A DNA stretch of 64,000 nt from CATQHD01 sp965202675 (GTDB lineage Bacteria; Actinomycetota; Acidimicrobiia; Spongiisociales; Spongiisociaceae). The translations under genes and the position numbers were made by a program. The first letter of the stretch is position 1, and each line of letters begins with the position of its first letter. Positions 1 through 8,401 of this stretch are shown one piece after another. The notes under the pieces are model-generated. The model did not search any database, had not been told where the DNA came from, and saw nothing but the letters and a program-made list of their open reading frames with translations. The stretch is taken from positions 868,001 through 932,000 of the forward strand of contig OZ241842.1 of the NCBI GenBank assembly GCA_965202675.1, in the 5' to 3' direction.

Positions 1-54
1 ACACTTCGGCCGGGGCGCCCGCCGGAGGTCCGGCGGCGATGATCCGGCGGGGCG

Positions 55-126
55 CGCCCTCGGCAGGATTCGAACCTGCGCACCCGGCTCCGGAGGCCGG
101 TGCTCTATCCCCTGAGCTACGAGGGC
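55..126 (-). tRNA. tRNA-Arg (anticodon CCG)
   Basis: Read on the minus strand this folds as a complete 72-nt cloverleaf. The acceptor stem is GCCCTCG/CGAGGGC, the anticodon stem CCGGC/GCCGG, the loop CTCCGGA (anticodon CCG, reading CGG), and the T-arm contains TTCGAAT. The discriminator base is G and no CCA follows, so CCA must be added after transcription. It points away from ku, off the left edge of the window. Confidence 0.96.
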
Positions 127-382
127 TTGCCTCCACTCTACCCCATATCGCGGGGGCAGCCCGAACCGGGCCGCCGGGAAGGGTCCGGGGCCGGCCGGAC
201 TCCCCTGCAAAAGATGGGCCGGGGTGCGGTCCTAGGGGGAGAGGACTCTGCACCCCGGCCAGCGGCAGGTGGGTGTCCTGCCGTTTGGTGGGTGACCCAC
301 ATAATACAGCATCCGCCGGAGATGTCAAATTCTGTCTCGGGGGGCCTGAAAATACCGGTCCGTCGATCCGGCGGGGGCGGTT

Positions 383-388
383 TAGACT
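383..388 (+). promoter_or_regulatory. -10 box of ku, leaderless start
   Basis: TAGACT fits the TANNNT -10 pattern and lies exactly 6 nt before the ATG of ku, so the mRNA probably begins at the start codon. No Shine-Dalgarno is visible and no good -35 is seen. A 13-nt palindrome, GTGGGTGACCCAC, lies about 80 nt further upstream at 288-300 and could be an operator. Apart from these I see nothing in 127-394. Confidence 0.5.
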
Positions 389-394
389 CCGGTC

Positions 395-1189
395 ATGCGA
401 CCTATCTGGAGCGGCGCCGTATCGTTCGGCTTGGTGAACATCCCGGTCCGCCTGTACCCGGCAACGTCCGACCGGCGGCCCAGGTTCCGGCAGCTCCGGG
501 GCGAGGACCACAGCCCCATCCGATACCGGAAGGTGGCCGAAGCCGACGGCCTGGAAGTAGCCCGGGAGGACATCGTGCGGGGCTACGAGATCGACAAGGG
601 CCGATACGTGGTGTTTACCGACGAGGAGATCGAAGCGGCCGGACACCAGGGCGGAGCCCGGGTCGTAGACGTGGTGCAGTTCGTGGACTCCGCCGAGATC
701 GACCCCGTCTATTACCGATCCTCCTATTACCTGGAGCCCGAGTCCACCGGCCGGAAGGCCTACTCGATCCTCCGGCAGGCCCTGGCCGATAAGGGCCGGG
801 TGGGCATCGCCAAGGTGGCCCTCCGCTCCCGGAGCCGTCTGGCGGCCCTGCGCGCCCGCGACCGCCTGCTGATCCTGGAGATCATGCACTGGCCGGACGA
901 AGTCAGAGCCGCCGAGTTCGAACCCCTGAACGAGAACCTCGAGGTCCGGCGGCAGGAGGTGGAGATGGCGGAGATGCTGATCGACAGCCTCACCGAAGGA
1001 TTCGACCCGGCCCTCTGGGTGGACTCCACCCGCGCGTCCATCGAAGAGCTGGCCCGCCGGAAGATCGAGGGCGGGGAGATCGCGGCCCCGGAAACCCCCG
1101 AACCCACCAGGGTGGTAGATCTGCTCGAAGCGCTCAAGGCTTCCGTCGAGGCCGCCAAAGCCCGGCCCGAACAGCGCCAAGCGGTATAG
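395..1189 (+). CDS. ku: Non-homologous end joining protein Ku
   Basis: 264 aa, the usual length for a bacterial Ku, a homodimeric ring that holds DNA double-strand break ends and recruits the ligase LigD. The N-terminus MRPIWSGAVSFGLVNIPVRL is the family signature, and the core includes the RYRKV, VEFVD-like (here VQFVDSAEID) and YYLEP segments. The last 30 residues hold an Ala/Lys/Arg-rich stretch of the kind that contacts DNA or ligase. LigD is not in the window, so the repair partner must lie elsewhere. The ATG sits 6 nt after a TAGACT box, which suggests leaderless translation. The family assignment is secure. Confidence 0.95.
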   Translation: MRPIWSGAVSFGLVNIPVRLYPATSDRRPRFRQLRGEDHSPIRYRKVAEADGLEVAREDIVRGYEIDKGRYVVFTDEEIEAAGHQGGARVVDVVQFVDSAEIDPVYYRSSYYLEPESTGRKAYSILRQALADKGRVGIAKVALRSRSRLAALRARDRLLILEIMHWPDEVRAAEFEPLNENLEVRRQEVEMAEMLIDSLTEGFDPALWVDSTRASIEELARRKIEGGEIAAPETPEPTRVVDLLEALKASVEAAKARPEQRQAV

Positions 1190-1224
1190 GAACAGGTCAA
1201 CCCGCCAACCCGAGGAGGCGCAAT

Positions 1225-1446
1225 ATGAAGGCACGGATCGGCATCGCAGACACGGGGCGTGAGATCGAGGTGGAGATCGAGGACCGGGACGAGCTGGCCA
1301 AGCGCCTGGAAACCGCCTACCGCAAGCACACCCCCATCCTCTGGTTCCGGGACTCCAGGGATCGGGACATCGGCATCCCGCTCGACCGGGTGGCGTTCGT
1401 CGAGATAACCGAAGACTCGGATCAGTCGGTGGGTTTCGCCCGCTGA
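1225..1446 (+). CDS. DUF3107 family protein
   Basis: A 73-aa protein starting MKARIGIADTGREIEVEIED and ending near RVAFVEI, the pattern of the small DUF3107 family widespread in actinobacteria. Its function is not known to me. It lies 35 bp after ku on the same strand and has a good ribosome binding site (gaggagg, about 1211-1217), so it may be co-transcribed with ku. The short length and strong pattern make the gene itself convincing; no activity can be inferred. Confidence 0.8.
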   Translation: MKARIGIADTGREIEVEIEDRDELAKRLETAYRKHTPILWFRDSRDRDIGIPLDRVAFVEITEDSDQSVGFAR

Positions 1447-1473
1447 CCCGCCCCGGAGGTTTGCGGGGGCGGG
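1447..1473. terminator. Bidirectional stem-loop terminator
   Basis: CCCGCCCC at 1447-1454 pairs perfectly with GGGGCGGG at 1466-1473 around an 11-nt loop. It sits between the convergent DUF3107 and whiB genes, 10 bp from the whiB stop. There is no U-tract, as is common for actinobacterial terminators. Confidence 0.6.
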
Positions 1474-1483
1474 GAAGGGCGGA

Positions 1484-1774
1484 TCAGCCGGCCGCCCGCC
1501 TTCGTTCGGCCAGCCAGCGCTTCCTCAGCCGGCGGCGTTCGTCCTCGGCGTAACCGCCCCACACCCCGGCTTCCTGGTTGGTCTGAAGGGCGTACTGGAG
1601 GCAGTCATCATGCACGAAGCAGGTGCCGCAGATGCCCTTGGCCTCCTCGATCTGGTCCACCGCCAATCCGGTGGTGCCGCTGGGGAAAAACAAACTGGGT
1701 TCGGAATCCCGGCAGGCCGCCCCCTCCCGCCAGGCGGTGTTGATCGTCGTCGCGGTCTTGGTCTTGGTCAGCAT
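1484..1774 (-). CDS. WhiB-family iron-sulfur transcription regulator
   Basis: 96 aa from the ATG at 1774, which follows an AGGGG ribosome binding site by about 5 nt; the longer frame to 1975 has no support. The four WhiB cysteines are present: one in ACRDSEPSLFF, then CGTCFVHDDC (CxxC-x5-C), followed by the GVWGGYAEDERR helix-turn signature and a basic C-terminus (RRRLRKRWLAERRR). WhiB proteins bind a [4Fe-4S] cluster and act with the principal sigma factor. They are essentially confined to actinobacteria and their phages. Which WhiB subtype this is cannot be decided. An inverted repeat at 1875-1892 lies about 100 bp upstream. Confidence 0.93.
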   Translation of the reverse strand: MLTKTKTATTINTAWREGAACRDSEPSLFFPSGTTGLAVDQIEEAKGICGTCFVHDDCLQYALQTNQEAGVWGGYAEDERRRLRKRWLAERRRAAG

Positions 1775-1874
1775 GTTTACCCCTGTTCGCGAATAAGCGT
1801 CTCGGTCTCGTTTCCTGTCCGGCTGCGGGGCATGACCCGAACTCGCAAAGCGTGGGCCGGGGGCCCTGTTCAGG

Positions 1875-1892
1875 TTGTGAAAAAATTCACAA
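1875..1892. promoter_or_regulatory. Inverted repeat upstream of whiB
   Basis: TTGTGAA-AAAA-TTCACAA is a perfect 7-bp inverted repeat in an AT-rich island between the divergent whiB and LysM genes. It is 101 bp from the whiB ATG and 160 bp from the LysM ATG. The shape fits a dimeric regulator site; the regulator is unknown. Confidence 0.4.
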
Positions 1893-2034
1893 ACCCGGTC
1901 AAAATATTGATGCCGCCGAAGGACAGGCCGCAACGATAGCCGTCTCCAGGCCGGCGCGCAAGGGATTTTCTTCACAAAGTTCTGGGGGTTTTTTTAGGAT
2001 TTATCTAACAAAGGTATTGATGGTCGGCAATTTT

Positions 2035-2040
2035 TATGAT
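2035..2040 (+). promoter_or_regulatory. Probable -10 box of the LysM gene
   Basis: TATGAT matches the -10 consensus and lies 11 nt before the ATG. No Shine-Dalgarno lies between them, so the 5' untranslated region would be only about 5 nt. Confidence 0.4.
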
Positions 2041-2051
2041 ACCTATGTAGT

Positions 2052-3011
2052 ATGAAGACACTACGAACCCTCATCTCGTTGGCCCTCTTGACCTGCGCGG
2101 TCGCGGGCAGCGGTTATTTCCTGGTAAAGCTGAAAAGCGCGGCGCGGCTGCCCGGACCGGGCGAGCTGCTGAACGCCCCTCCGGAGGAGGCGGTGTACGG
2201 AGCGGTCTGGCTGCTGGCGGCGGCGGCAACCGCCTGGGTGGGCCTGACCAGCATCCTCTCGGTGTTCGCCTATGCGGCCCGGATCCCGGCGGCGGTCCGG
2301 GCGGTCGAATGGATGACCCTGCCCCCGATCCGCCGTCTGTCCCAGCGGGTCTCCGCCCTGATGCTGGCCGCAACGGCCGGCTTGACGGGACCGGCCGCCG
2401 GCGCCCTCGCGCTTCCCCCCACCCCCTTCACGGCGGGGCCGCAGGAACCGGCCGCGGCGGGCGCCGAGTTCGCCGCCCGAGACCCAGGACCGCCGGGCGG
2501 GGCCGCGGTCCCCATTCCCCTGCGGGCCGACGGAACCGCCGTTGAGCATCCCCGGGCGGACGGCCTCCCGGCCTCGGCCGCCGCCCCCCTACCCCTGCGG
2601 ATCGGCAGGCAACCCCTCTACCATCCGCGGGCGGACGCCGAGCCCCCGGCCGCCGAGCCCCCGGCCGCCCCGCACCGGCCCGGACCCGCCGCCCCGATCA
2701 TCCTGCGGGCCGGCCCGGACGCCCTCTCGGAAACGGCGGCCCCGGAAGGAACCGACCTTCGCTATGCAGCCCTCTACACGGTGCAGCCGGGCGACAACAT
2801 GTGGTCCATCACCGCCGCCTGCCTGACCGCCCGGGAGGGCCCCCCGTCCGCCGAACGGACCGCCGAGGTATGGCGGCGGGTGATCGAGCTCAACCGAGAC
2901 CGGATCATTTCGGGCAACCCCGACCTCATCTTCCCGGGCGAGCAGCTTCTCCTGCCGCCGCCCGGCGAAACCGGACAGGGCTCCGGAGCGGCGGACGAGG
3001 CCGCCGGGTAG
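2052..3011 (+). CDS. Membrane-anchored LysM-domain protein
   Basis: 319 aa. There are two hydrophobic segments near residues 5-25 and 50-75, then a Pro/Ala-rich linker of about 150 residues (100-240). A C-terminal LysM-like domain starts at YTVQPGDNMWSITAACL and ends NPDLIFPGEQLLLPPP. LysM domains bind peptidoglycan, so this is probably a membrane protein whose C-terminus touches the wall. The LysM is enlarged by an insert containing RVIELNRDRI. No enzymatic domain is seen. It is single-gene in context, with whiB divergent upstream and yjbQ convergent 10 bp downstream. The exact role is unknown. Confidence 0.8.
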   Translation: MKTLRTLISLALLTCAVAGSGYFLVKLKSAARLPGPGELLNAPPEEAVYGAVWLLAAAATAWVGLTSILSVFAYAARIPAAVRAVEWMTLPPIRRLSQRVSALMLAATAGLTGPAAGALALPPTPFTAGPQEPAAAGAEFAARDPGPPGGAAVPIPLRADGTAVEHPRADGLPASAAAPLPLRIGRQPLYHPRADAEPPAAEPPAAPHRPGPAAPIILRAGPDALSETAAPEGTDLRYAALYTVQPGDNMWSITAACLTAREGPPSAERTAEVWRRVIELNRDRIISGNPDLIFPGEQLLLPPPGETGQGSGAADEAAG

Positions 3012-3021
3012 ATTCGGCGCC

Positions 3022-3426
3022 TCAGGCGGGGGCGAAGCTGATCCGGACCGACCGGCTGCGGTTGTCGCGGTTGGTGTCTATCAGCACCACCGACTGCCAG
3101 GTTCCCAGGGCCATCACCCCGTCGAACACCGGGATGACCGCGCCGGGCGATACGAAGGCCGGGAGCACGTGGTCGGCGCCGTGACCCTGGGCGCCGTGCC
3201 GGTGCCGCCATCGGGAATCCCGGGGGAACAGCCGGTCGAGGCAGTCGAGCAGGTCGCGGTCGGACCCGGCCCCGGTCTCGAAGAGCGCCACTCCCGCGGT
3301 GGCGTGGGGGACGAATACCGATACCAGCCCGTCTCCCCTCCCGCGGACGAACGCGGCCACCCGTTCGGTGATGTCGACCGCGGCGGGGGCGCCCCCCGTC
3401 CGGATGCGGAAGACCTCGGTGTCCAC
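3022..3426 (-). CDS. yjbQ: YjbQ / UPF0047 family protein
   Basis: 134 aa, the family's normal size, starting at a GTG (3426). It carries the conserved HATAGVALFE and GTWQSVVLIDTNRDNR segments; the last is the UPF0047 signature. Members are small beta-barrel trimers, and some show a weak thiamine-phosphate synthase activity; the true role is unsettled. It begins 12 bp after the prs stop, so the two genes are probably co-transcribed. A His/Asp-rich strip near residues 70-90 would hold the metal site. Confidence 0.88.
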   Translation of the reverse strand: MDTEVFRIRTGGAPAAVDITERVAAFVRGRGDGLVSVFVPHATAGVALFETGAGSDRDLLDCLDRLFPRDSRWRHRHGAQGHGADHVLPAFVSPGAVIPVFDGVMALGTWQSVVLIDTNRDNRSRSVRISFAPA

Positions 3427-3438
3427 CGCCAGACCCGC

Positions 3439-4409
3439 CTAGACGTTGTCGCCCAGGAAGATGGCCGAGACCGAGCTGTCCATGAAGATGGCCTGCAGCG
3501 CCTCGGCCAGGATCGGGGCGATCGAGAGCCGGGTGAGCTTTTCGAGGTCCTTGGCGTCGCCCCGGAGGGGAAGGGTGTCGGTAACCACCACCTCGTCGAT
3601 GGGGGCTTCCTTCAGCCGCTCGACGGCCGGAGGCGAGAGCACCGGGTGGGTGGCGGCGGCGATCACGCTCTTGGCGCCCTTTTCCCGGAGCAGCCGGGCC
3701 GCGTTGGCCACCGTGCCGGCGGTGTCGATGATGTCGTCCACGATCACCGCATGACGGTTGCGCACCTGTCCGATCACGGTGAGGGCCTGGGATCGGTGGT
3801 GTACATCGGCCTCCCGGCGCTTGTGCACGAAAGCCACGTAGGCGTTCAGATAGCGGGCGTACTTCTCGGCCCGTTTCACACCGCCCGCGTCGGGGGAGAC
3901 GATCGTGGTGGGACCCTCCAGGCGGTCCTGCAGGTAGTCGGTGATGATCGGCAGGGCGGTCAGATGGTCGAAGGGGTTGGGGGAGAAACCCTGTATCTGC
4001 CCGGTGTGGAGGTCGATGGAAACGATCCGGTCGGCGCCGGCCGCCAGGAACAGGTCGCTCATCAGGCGGGCGGAGATGGACTCCCGCGGCAGCACCTTCT
4101 TGTCGGCCCGGCGTACCCGAAGAACGGCACCACCGCGGTGATGCGGTGCGCCGAGGCCCGCTTGAGGGCGTCGATCAGGATCAGCTGTTCCATGATGTGA
4201 AAGTTGATCTCGGGGGCGTGGCTCTGGATGACAAAACAATCGACCCCCCGCACCGACTCGGACGGGCGGGCGTATATCTCGGTGTTGGCGAAGCGCGACA
4301 GCTGCACCTTGCCCAGCCGCACCCCCAGCTCCTCGGCAACGCTGCGGGCCAGCTCGGGGTTGCCGCTCCCGCTGAAGACCATGAACCGCTTGCGGTATAC
4401 GAGCTCCAT
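3439..4409 (-). pseudogene. prs: Ribose-phosphate pyrophosphokinase, frameshifted
   Basis: PRPP synthetase makes 5-phosphoribosyl pyrophosphate for nucleotide, histidine and tryptophan synthesis and is normally essential. The gene starts MELVYRKRFMVFSGSGNPEL at 4409 and reads normally to VVPFFGYA. The frame is then lost and resumes as RADKKVLPRESISARL, continuing through the PRPP-binding loop VIVDDIIDTAGT to a stop at 3439. One base is missing at about 4107-4111: the plus strand has ggcccggcg where ggcccgggcg would restore the frame and give the usual YARADKK. Restored, the protein would be about 323 aa, normal for the family. Loss of one base in a CCCGGG run could be an assembly error. glmU ends 2 bp upstream of the start. 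Confidence 0.85.
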
Positions 4410-4411
4410 GC

Positions 4412-5791
4412 TCAGCCCGCGCCGCCTTGTTCTCCGCGGCGTTCGGCGTAGTCGGCAACCTCCCGCTGGGCGGACCGCTCTACCCCCAGCGCCCCCTCCG
4501 GCACGTCCCTGGTGATGGCCGAACCCGCCGCGGTGTAGGCGCCGTCCCCCACCTCGACGGGCGCTACAAGCACCGTGTTGCATCCGATCTGGGCGCCCCG
4601 CCCCACCTTGGTGCGGTGCTTGGCCAGCCAGTCGTAATTGGCGGTGATCGACCCGGCCCCGAGGTTGGCCCCGGCGCCGATGTCCGCGTCGCCCACATAA
4701 GAGAGATGGGGCACCTTGGCGCCCTCCCCCACCACCGAGTTCTTGACCTCCACGAACGTTCCGGCCTTGGAATCCCCGCCCAGCCGGGCGCCGGGCCGCA
4801 GGGAAGCATAGGGTCCGACCTCGGCGCCGGCGCCGATGCGGGCCCCGCGCGCCGCCGAGTACCGCACCCTGGCGCCCTCCCCCACCTCGGTGTCCTCGAG
4901 AAAGACTTCCGGCCCGATCTGCGCCCCGGACCGCACCTTCGTGCCGCCTTCCAGGTGGACGCCCGGGTACAGGCGCACCCCGGCCGCCAGCTCCACGCCG
5001 GCGTCTATGTATACCCGGGCCGGATCCAGCATCCACACCCCCTCCCGCATCCAGGCCTCATTGATGCGCCGCCTCATGATGGCGGCCGCCCCGGCCAGCT
5101 GACCCTGGGTGTTGACCCCCGACAGCTCCTCGGCGGTGGTGCGGAAGGCGGCGATGGAATGCCCCTCCTCCCCCAGGATCGACACCGCGTCGGGCAGGTA
5201 GTACTCGCTCTGGGCGTTGTTCTGCTCCACATGGTCCAGTGCGTCGCGGATGTACTCCCCGTCGAACATGTAGATGCCGCCGTTGATCTCTTGGATCTCC
5301 CGCTCGCTGGTGGTGCAGTCGGCGTGCTCGACGATCCGCCGCACCCGGCCCCAGCCGTCCCTCACCACCCGCCCGTATCCGGTCGGGTCGTCCATGGCAG
5401 CGGTTACGCAGGTGGCGGCCGCCCCTGTGGTGCGGTGAAGCCGGGCCATCCGCCCCAGGGTGTCGGTGGTGATGAGGGGCGTGTCGGCCGGGACGACCAA
5501 TATGTGGTCGTCCGCTTCCAGGGAGAACACCCCCAAGGCAACCTGCAGCGCATGGGCGGTGCCCAGCTGCCGCGCCTGTACGACCGGGGAGGCGCGGTCG
5601 GGCAGCATCGCCGCCACCTGGTCGGCGTCGGGTTTCACCACCACCACCGTCTGGGCCGGTTCGAGGGGCGCCGCCGCGTCGAGCACCCATTGGATCATCG
5701 GCCGGCCGGCCACCCGATGAAGCACCTTGGGGCAGGCCGCCTTCATCCGCGATCCCTCCCCCGCGCCCAGCACGACGGCTTTCAAGGCCAT
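4412..5791 (-). CDS. glmU: Bifunctional GlcNAc-1-phosphate uridyltransferase / glucosamine-1-phosphate acetyltransferase
   Basis: 459 aa from the ATG at 5791, preceded by AAAGGAGA. GlmU makes UDP-GlcNAc, the precursor of peptidoglycan and glycans. The N-terminal nucleotidyltransferase domain shows LGAGEGSRMKAACPKVLHR (the usual GKGTRM is here GEGSRM) and the GIYMFD region. From about residue 255 a left-handed beta-helix of hexapeptide repeats forms the acetyltransferase half, with FVEVKNS, the catalytic-His segment HLSYVGDADIG and GAGSITANYD. Its stop lies 2 bp before prs, an order (glmU-prs) common in bacteria. Confidence 0.95.
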   Translation of the reverse strand: MALKAVVLGAGEGSRMKAACPKVLHRVAGRPMIQWVLDAAAPLEPAQTVVVVKPDADQVAAMLPDRASPVVQARQLGTAHALQVALGVFSLEADDHILVVPADTPLITTDTLGRMARLHRTTGAAATCVTAAMDDPTGYGRVVRDGWGRVRRIVEHADCTTSEREIQEINGGIYMFDGEYIRDALDHVEQNNAQSEYYLPDAVSILGEEGHSIAAFRTTAEELSGVNTQGQLAGAAAIMRRRINEAWMREGVWMLDPARVYIDAGVELAAGVRLYPGVHLEGGTKVRSGAQIGPEVFLEDTEVGEGARVRYSAARGARIGAGAEVGPYASLRPGARLGGDSKAGTFVEVKNSVVGEGAKVPHLSYVGDADIGAGANLGAGSITANYDWLAKHRTKVGRGAQIGCNTVLVAPVEVGDGAYTAAGSAITRDVPEGALGVERSAQREVADYAERRGEQGGAG

Positions 5792-5811
5792 GAATTTTCT
5801 CCTTTGTCGGG

Positions 5812-5883
5812 CTGGGGGGACAGGAATCGAACCCGTACCGGCGGGACCAAAACCCGCTGTGCTGCCAGTTACACCACCCCCCA
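5812..5883 (-). tRNA. tRNA-Gln (anticodon TTG)
   Basis: A 72-nt minus-strand cloverleaf. The acceptor stem is TGGGGGG/CCCCCCA, the anticodon stem GCGGG/CCCGC with loop TTTTGGT (anticodon TTG, reading CAA), and the T-loop contains TTCGATT. The discriminator is G and CCA is not encoded. It lies between ispE and glmU. Confidence 0.96.
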
Positions 5884-5942
5884 CCGCCTTGTCGCCCTCC
5901 ATTTTAGAGGAAAACGCGCCGCGCCCTGACCTCCCTTCCCGC

Positions 5943-6809
5943 CTATTCGTTCGCCGGGTGCGCCCCGCGGGCCACGGTCGGGGCGGCGAAGGCCGAGCGG
6001 GCCTCCGGCGGCGCCAGAACCAGCGCCTCCTGCGCCTCCGCCCGGTCGGAGAAGAAGCCGAACAGGGCCGGACCGCTCCCCGACATGAGCACCGGACGGC
6101 CCCAGCGGTCCTCCAGCTCCGCCCGCCAGTCGTCGAGTTCGGGCTCGCAGCCGACCGCGGCCGGATAGAGGTCGTTGAACAACGGACCGTGCGGGCGCAG
6201 CTCCGGCGGCAGGGGGCCGCCGCCCGTTCGGGGGCCCTGCGGTTCCCCCATCCGGTCCCACGCCTCGTACACCCGGGCGGTCTCGAGGGAAAAGGGCGGG
6301 ACCGCCGCCGCCGCCCAGAACCCTTCCCCCTCCCCGATCGGAGGACCGACCTGCTCCCCGTACCCCTCCACCCAGCGCCGGCCGCCATGCAGGCAGAAGG
6401 GTACGTCCGCCCCCACCGAAGCGGCGGGGACGGCCAGATCCTCGGCGGCCATTCCGACCAGGCCTCCGTAGAGGAGCAGGGCCGCCGCCGCATCGGAGCT
6501 CCCGCCGGCCAGGCCGGCCGCCGCCGGGATGCGCTTCCAGAGCACGAACTCGGCCGGAGGCTGGCGGCCCCCGGTCCGGTGCCGCAGGGCCTCCACCGCC
6601 TTCCAGACCAGGTTCTCTTCCCCGAGGGGCAGCGCGTCCGAGCCGTGGACGGTGAGGAGGTCGGCCTCGGATTCCTCCATTGTCAGGATGTCGCACCAAC
6701 CGATGGACTGCTGCAGGCTGCGGATCGGATGCATCCCCGAGGAGTCCCTGGGCCACACCTGCAGGGAGAGGTTGAGCTTGGCCGGGGCCGCAGCCCGCCG
6801 GACGCTCAT
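5943..6809 (-). CDS. ispE: 4-diphosphocytidyl-2-C-methyl-D-erythritol kinase
   Basis: 288 aa. IspE phosphorylates CDP-methylerythritol in the non-mevalonate (MEP) isoprenoid pathway and belongs to the GHMP kinase fold. Seen are the substrate motif APAKLNLSLQV at residues 8-18, the glycine-rich ATP loop IPAAAGLAGGSSDAAAAL near residue 95, and the third GHMP motif LMSGSGPALFGFF near the C-terminus. Its ATG overlaps the rsmA stop by 4 bp (ATGA), so the two are translationally coupled. Confidence 0.94.
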   Translation of the reverse strand: MSVRRAAAPAKLNLSLQVWPRDSSGMHPIRSLQQSIGWCDILTMEESEADLLTVHGSDALPLGEENLVWKAVEALRHRTGGRQPPAEFVLWKRIPAAAGLAGGSSDAAAALLLYGGLVGMAAEDLAVPAASVGADVPFCLHGGRRWVEGYGEQVGPPIGEGEGFWAAAAVPPFSLETARVYEAWDRMGEPQGPRTGGGPLPPELRPHGPLFNDLYPAAVGCEPELDDWRAELEDRWGRPVLMSGSGPALFGFFSDRAEAQEALVLAPPEARSAFAAPTVARGAHPANE

Positions 6810-7630
6810 CCGCCCGCCTCCCGCACGGCGGCGGCGATGGCCAGGAAATGATGGGCGTCCAGGTCCTCGGCCCGCAGTGCGGGGTCGACGCCCGCCTCCC
6901 GGATCCGGTCCTCCGCGGGCGGGGGCAGAACCGGGCGCAGGGAGGAGCGGAGCATCTTGCGGCGCCGCCCGAACCCGGCCGCCGCCACCCGAACGGCCAG
7001 CTTCCGCAGCGGGTCGGGCGGGTGGGTGCGGTCGACCGCCACCACCGCCGATTCCACCCTGGGAACGGGCAGGAACACCTGGGGGGGCACCCGGAACTCG
7101 AGGCGGACGGCCCCGTAGAGCGCCGCCGCCGCGCTGGGCAGCCCGTAGGTCTTGGAGCCGGGCCGGGCCGCCAACCGCTCGGCCGCCTCCCGCTGCAGCA
7201 TGACCACGCACCTCCGCACCCCGGCCGCTTCCGCCAGGAGGTCCAGCAGGATCGAGGTCCCCGCCTGATAGGGCAGGTTGGCGGCCAGCACCCAATCACT
7301 GTCCGGCCCGAACTCGGCCGGGTCGAGGCGGGCGGCGTCCTCGTAGCGGACCTCCACCTCCAGCCCGGCCAGCGCCTCGGAGATGAGCGGGCGCAGCCGC
7401 CGGTCGATCTCGTAGGCGGTAACCGCGAATCCGGCCTCGGCCAGCGCCCGGGTGAGCGCCCCGGTCCCCGCCCCGATCTCCAAGGCCTTCGTTCGGGCCG
7501 GGTCGCCCGCCAGCGACACGATCTTGGCGATGATGTTGGGGTCGGCCAGGAAATGCTGGCCCAGCCGCCGGCGGGGCGCGATCCCGTGACGGTCCAGCAG
7601 CCGGCGGATGTCGGAGCGGGTCTGGCTCAC
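6806..7630 (-). CDS. rsmA: 16S rRNA dimethyladenosine transferase (KsgA)
   Basis: 274 aa from a GTG at 7630 that overlaps the tatD stop as GTGA. The enzyme dimethylates two adjacent adenines in the 3'-terminal hairpin of 16S rRNA during 30S maturation. Motifs are LGQHFLADPNII, the SAM-binding loop EIGAGTGALTRAL, and the catalytic NLPYQAG motif (family NLPYxxS/T; here Gly at the last position). The order tatD-rsmA-ispE is a common actinobacterial cluster. The longer upstream frame lacks any start supported by spacing. Confidence 0.93.
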   Translation of the reverse strand: MSQTRSDIRRLLDRHGIAPRRRLGQHFLADPNIIAKIVSLAGDPARTKALEIGAGTGALTRALAEAGFAVTAYEIDRRLRPLISEALAGLEVEVRYEDAARLDPAEFGPDSDWVLAANLPYQAGTSILLDLLAEAAGVRRCVVMLQREAAERLAARPGSKTYGLPSAAAALYGAVRLEFRVPPQVFLPVPRVESAVVAVDRTHPPDPLRKLAVRVAAAGFGRRRKMLRSSLRPVLPPPAEDRIREAGVDPALRAEDLDAHHFLAIAAAVREAGG

Positions 7631-8379
7631 AGCCCGAATACCTCGGCGGCGCGCGCCGAGGTCAGCCGGGCCGTTTCTTCGGCGTCCATTCCCCAGACCC
7701 GCCCCAGGGCGGCCCCCACCAGCCCCACGTAGGCCGGCTCGTTGGGCTCCCCGCGGTGAGGAACGGGGGCCAGGTAGGGGGTGTCGGTTTCCACCACCGC
7801 CCGGTCGGGGGGGACCACCGCCGCCCCCCGGCGCACCGCATCCCCCGTCTCGAAGGTAATCGGTCCGGCGAAAGAGAAGGTAACCCCCAGCTCCAGGAAC
7901 CGCTTCGACCATCTGGGGCCTCCGGTCCAACAGTGGAGCAGCACCCAGGGCCCGGACCCCTCCCGCTCCAGCAGCTCATAGATCTGGCGAAAGGCGTCCC
8001 GGCAGTGGACGATCAGGGGCTTGCCCAGGTCGCGGGCCAGCCGGTGGTGCTCCAGGAAACCGGCGGTCTGCGCGGCGGGCGGCGACAGGTTGCGGTAGAA
8101 GTCCAACCCGGTCTCCCCCACCGCCGCCGCTTCCTCCATGAGCTCGACCAAGCCGCTTTCCTCCTCGGGCCAGCGGGACGCCTCGTGGGGGTGGAGCCCC
8201 GCGGCGAAAGAGACCCGGCCCGGGTGCCTCCGGGCGAGGGCGCGGGCCGCCCGGCTGGACTCGAGATCCACCCCGGGAACCACCGCGTGCTGCACCTCTT
8301 CTGCCCGCTCGATCAGCAACTCCGGCGGGCGGGCATCCAGCTGCAGGTGGCAGTGTGTGTCCACCCATCGGCCCATCAT
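7627..8379 (-). CDS. tatD: TatD-family metal-dependent deoxyribonuclease
   Basis: 250 aa, the usual length. It has the TIM-barrel metal ligands DTHCHLQLD (HxH), VGETGLDFYR (Glu), IVHCRDA (His), HCWTGG (His) and ETDTPYLAP (Asp). TatD enzymes are 3'-5' nucleases or D-tyrosyl-type hydrolases with a role in DNA repair or RNA turnover; the exact substrate is unknown. Two adjacent ATG codons make the start ambiguous by one residue. It overlaps rsmA by 4 bp and starts 22 bp after the rsmI stop. Confidence 0.92.
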   Translation of the reverse strand: MMGRWVDTHCHLQLDARPPELLIERAEEVQHAVVPGVDLESSRAARALARRHPGRVSFAAGLHPHEASRWPEEESGLVELMEEAAAVGETGLDFYRNLSPPAAQTAGFLEHHRLARDLGKPLIVHCRDAFRQIYELLEREGSGPWVLLHCWTGGPRWSKRFLELGVTFSFAGPITFETGDAVRRGAAVVPPDRAVVETDTPYLAPVPHRGEPNEPAYVGLVGAALGRVWGMDAEETARLTSARAAEVFGL

Positions 8380-8401
8380 GGACGAGGGTAGCTGCGCCGA
8401 C

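Noticed and set aside
4105..4115. Programmed frameshift in prs
   Set aside because: There is no slippery heptamer or stop-adjacent signal, and no Prs protein is known to need one. A one-base error or mutation explains it.
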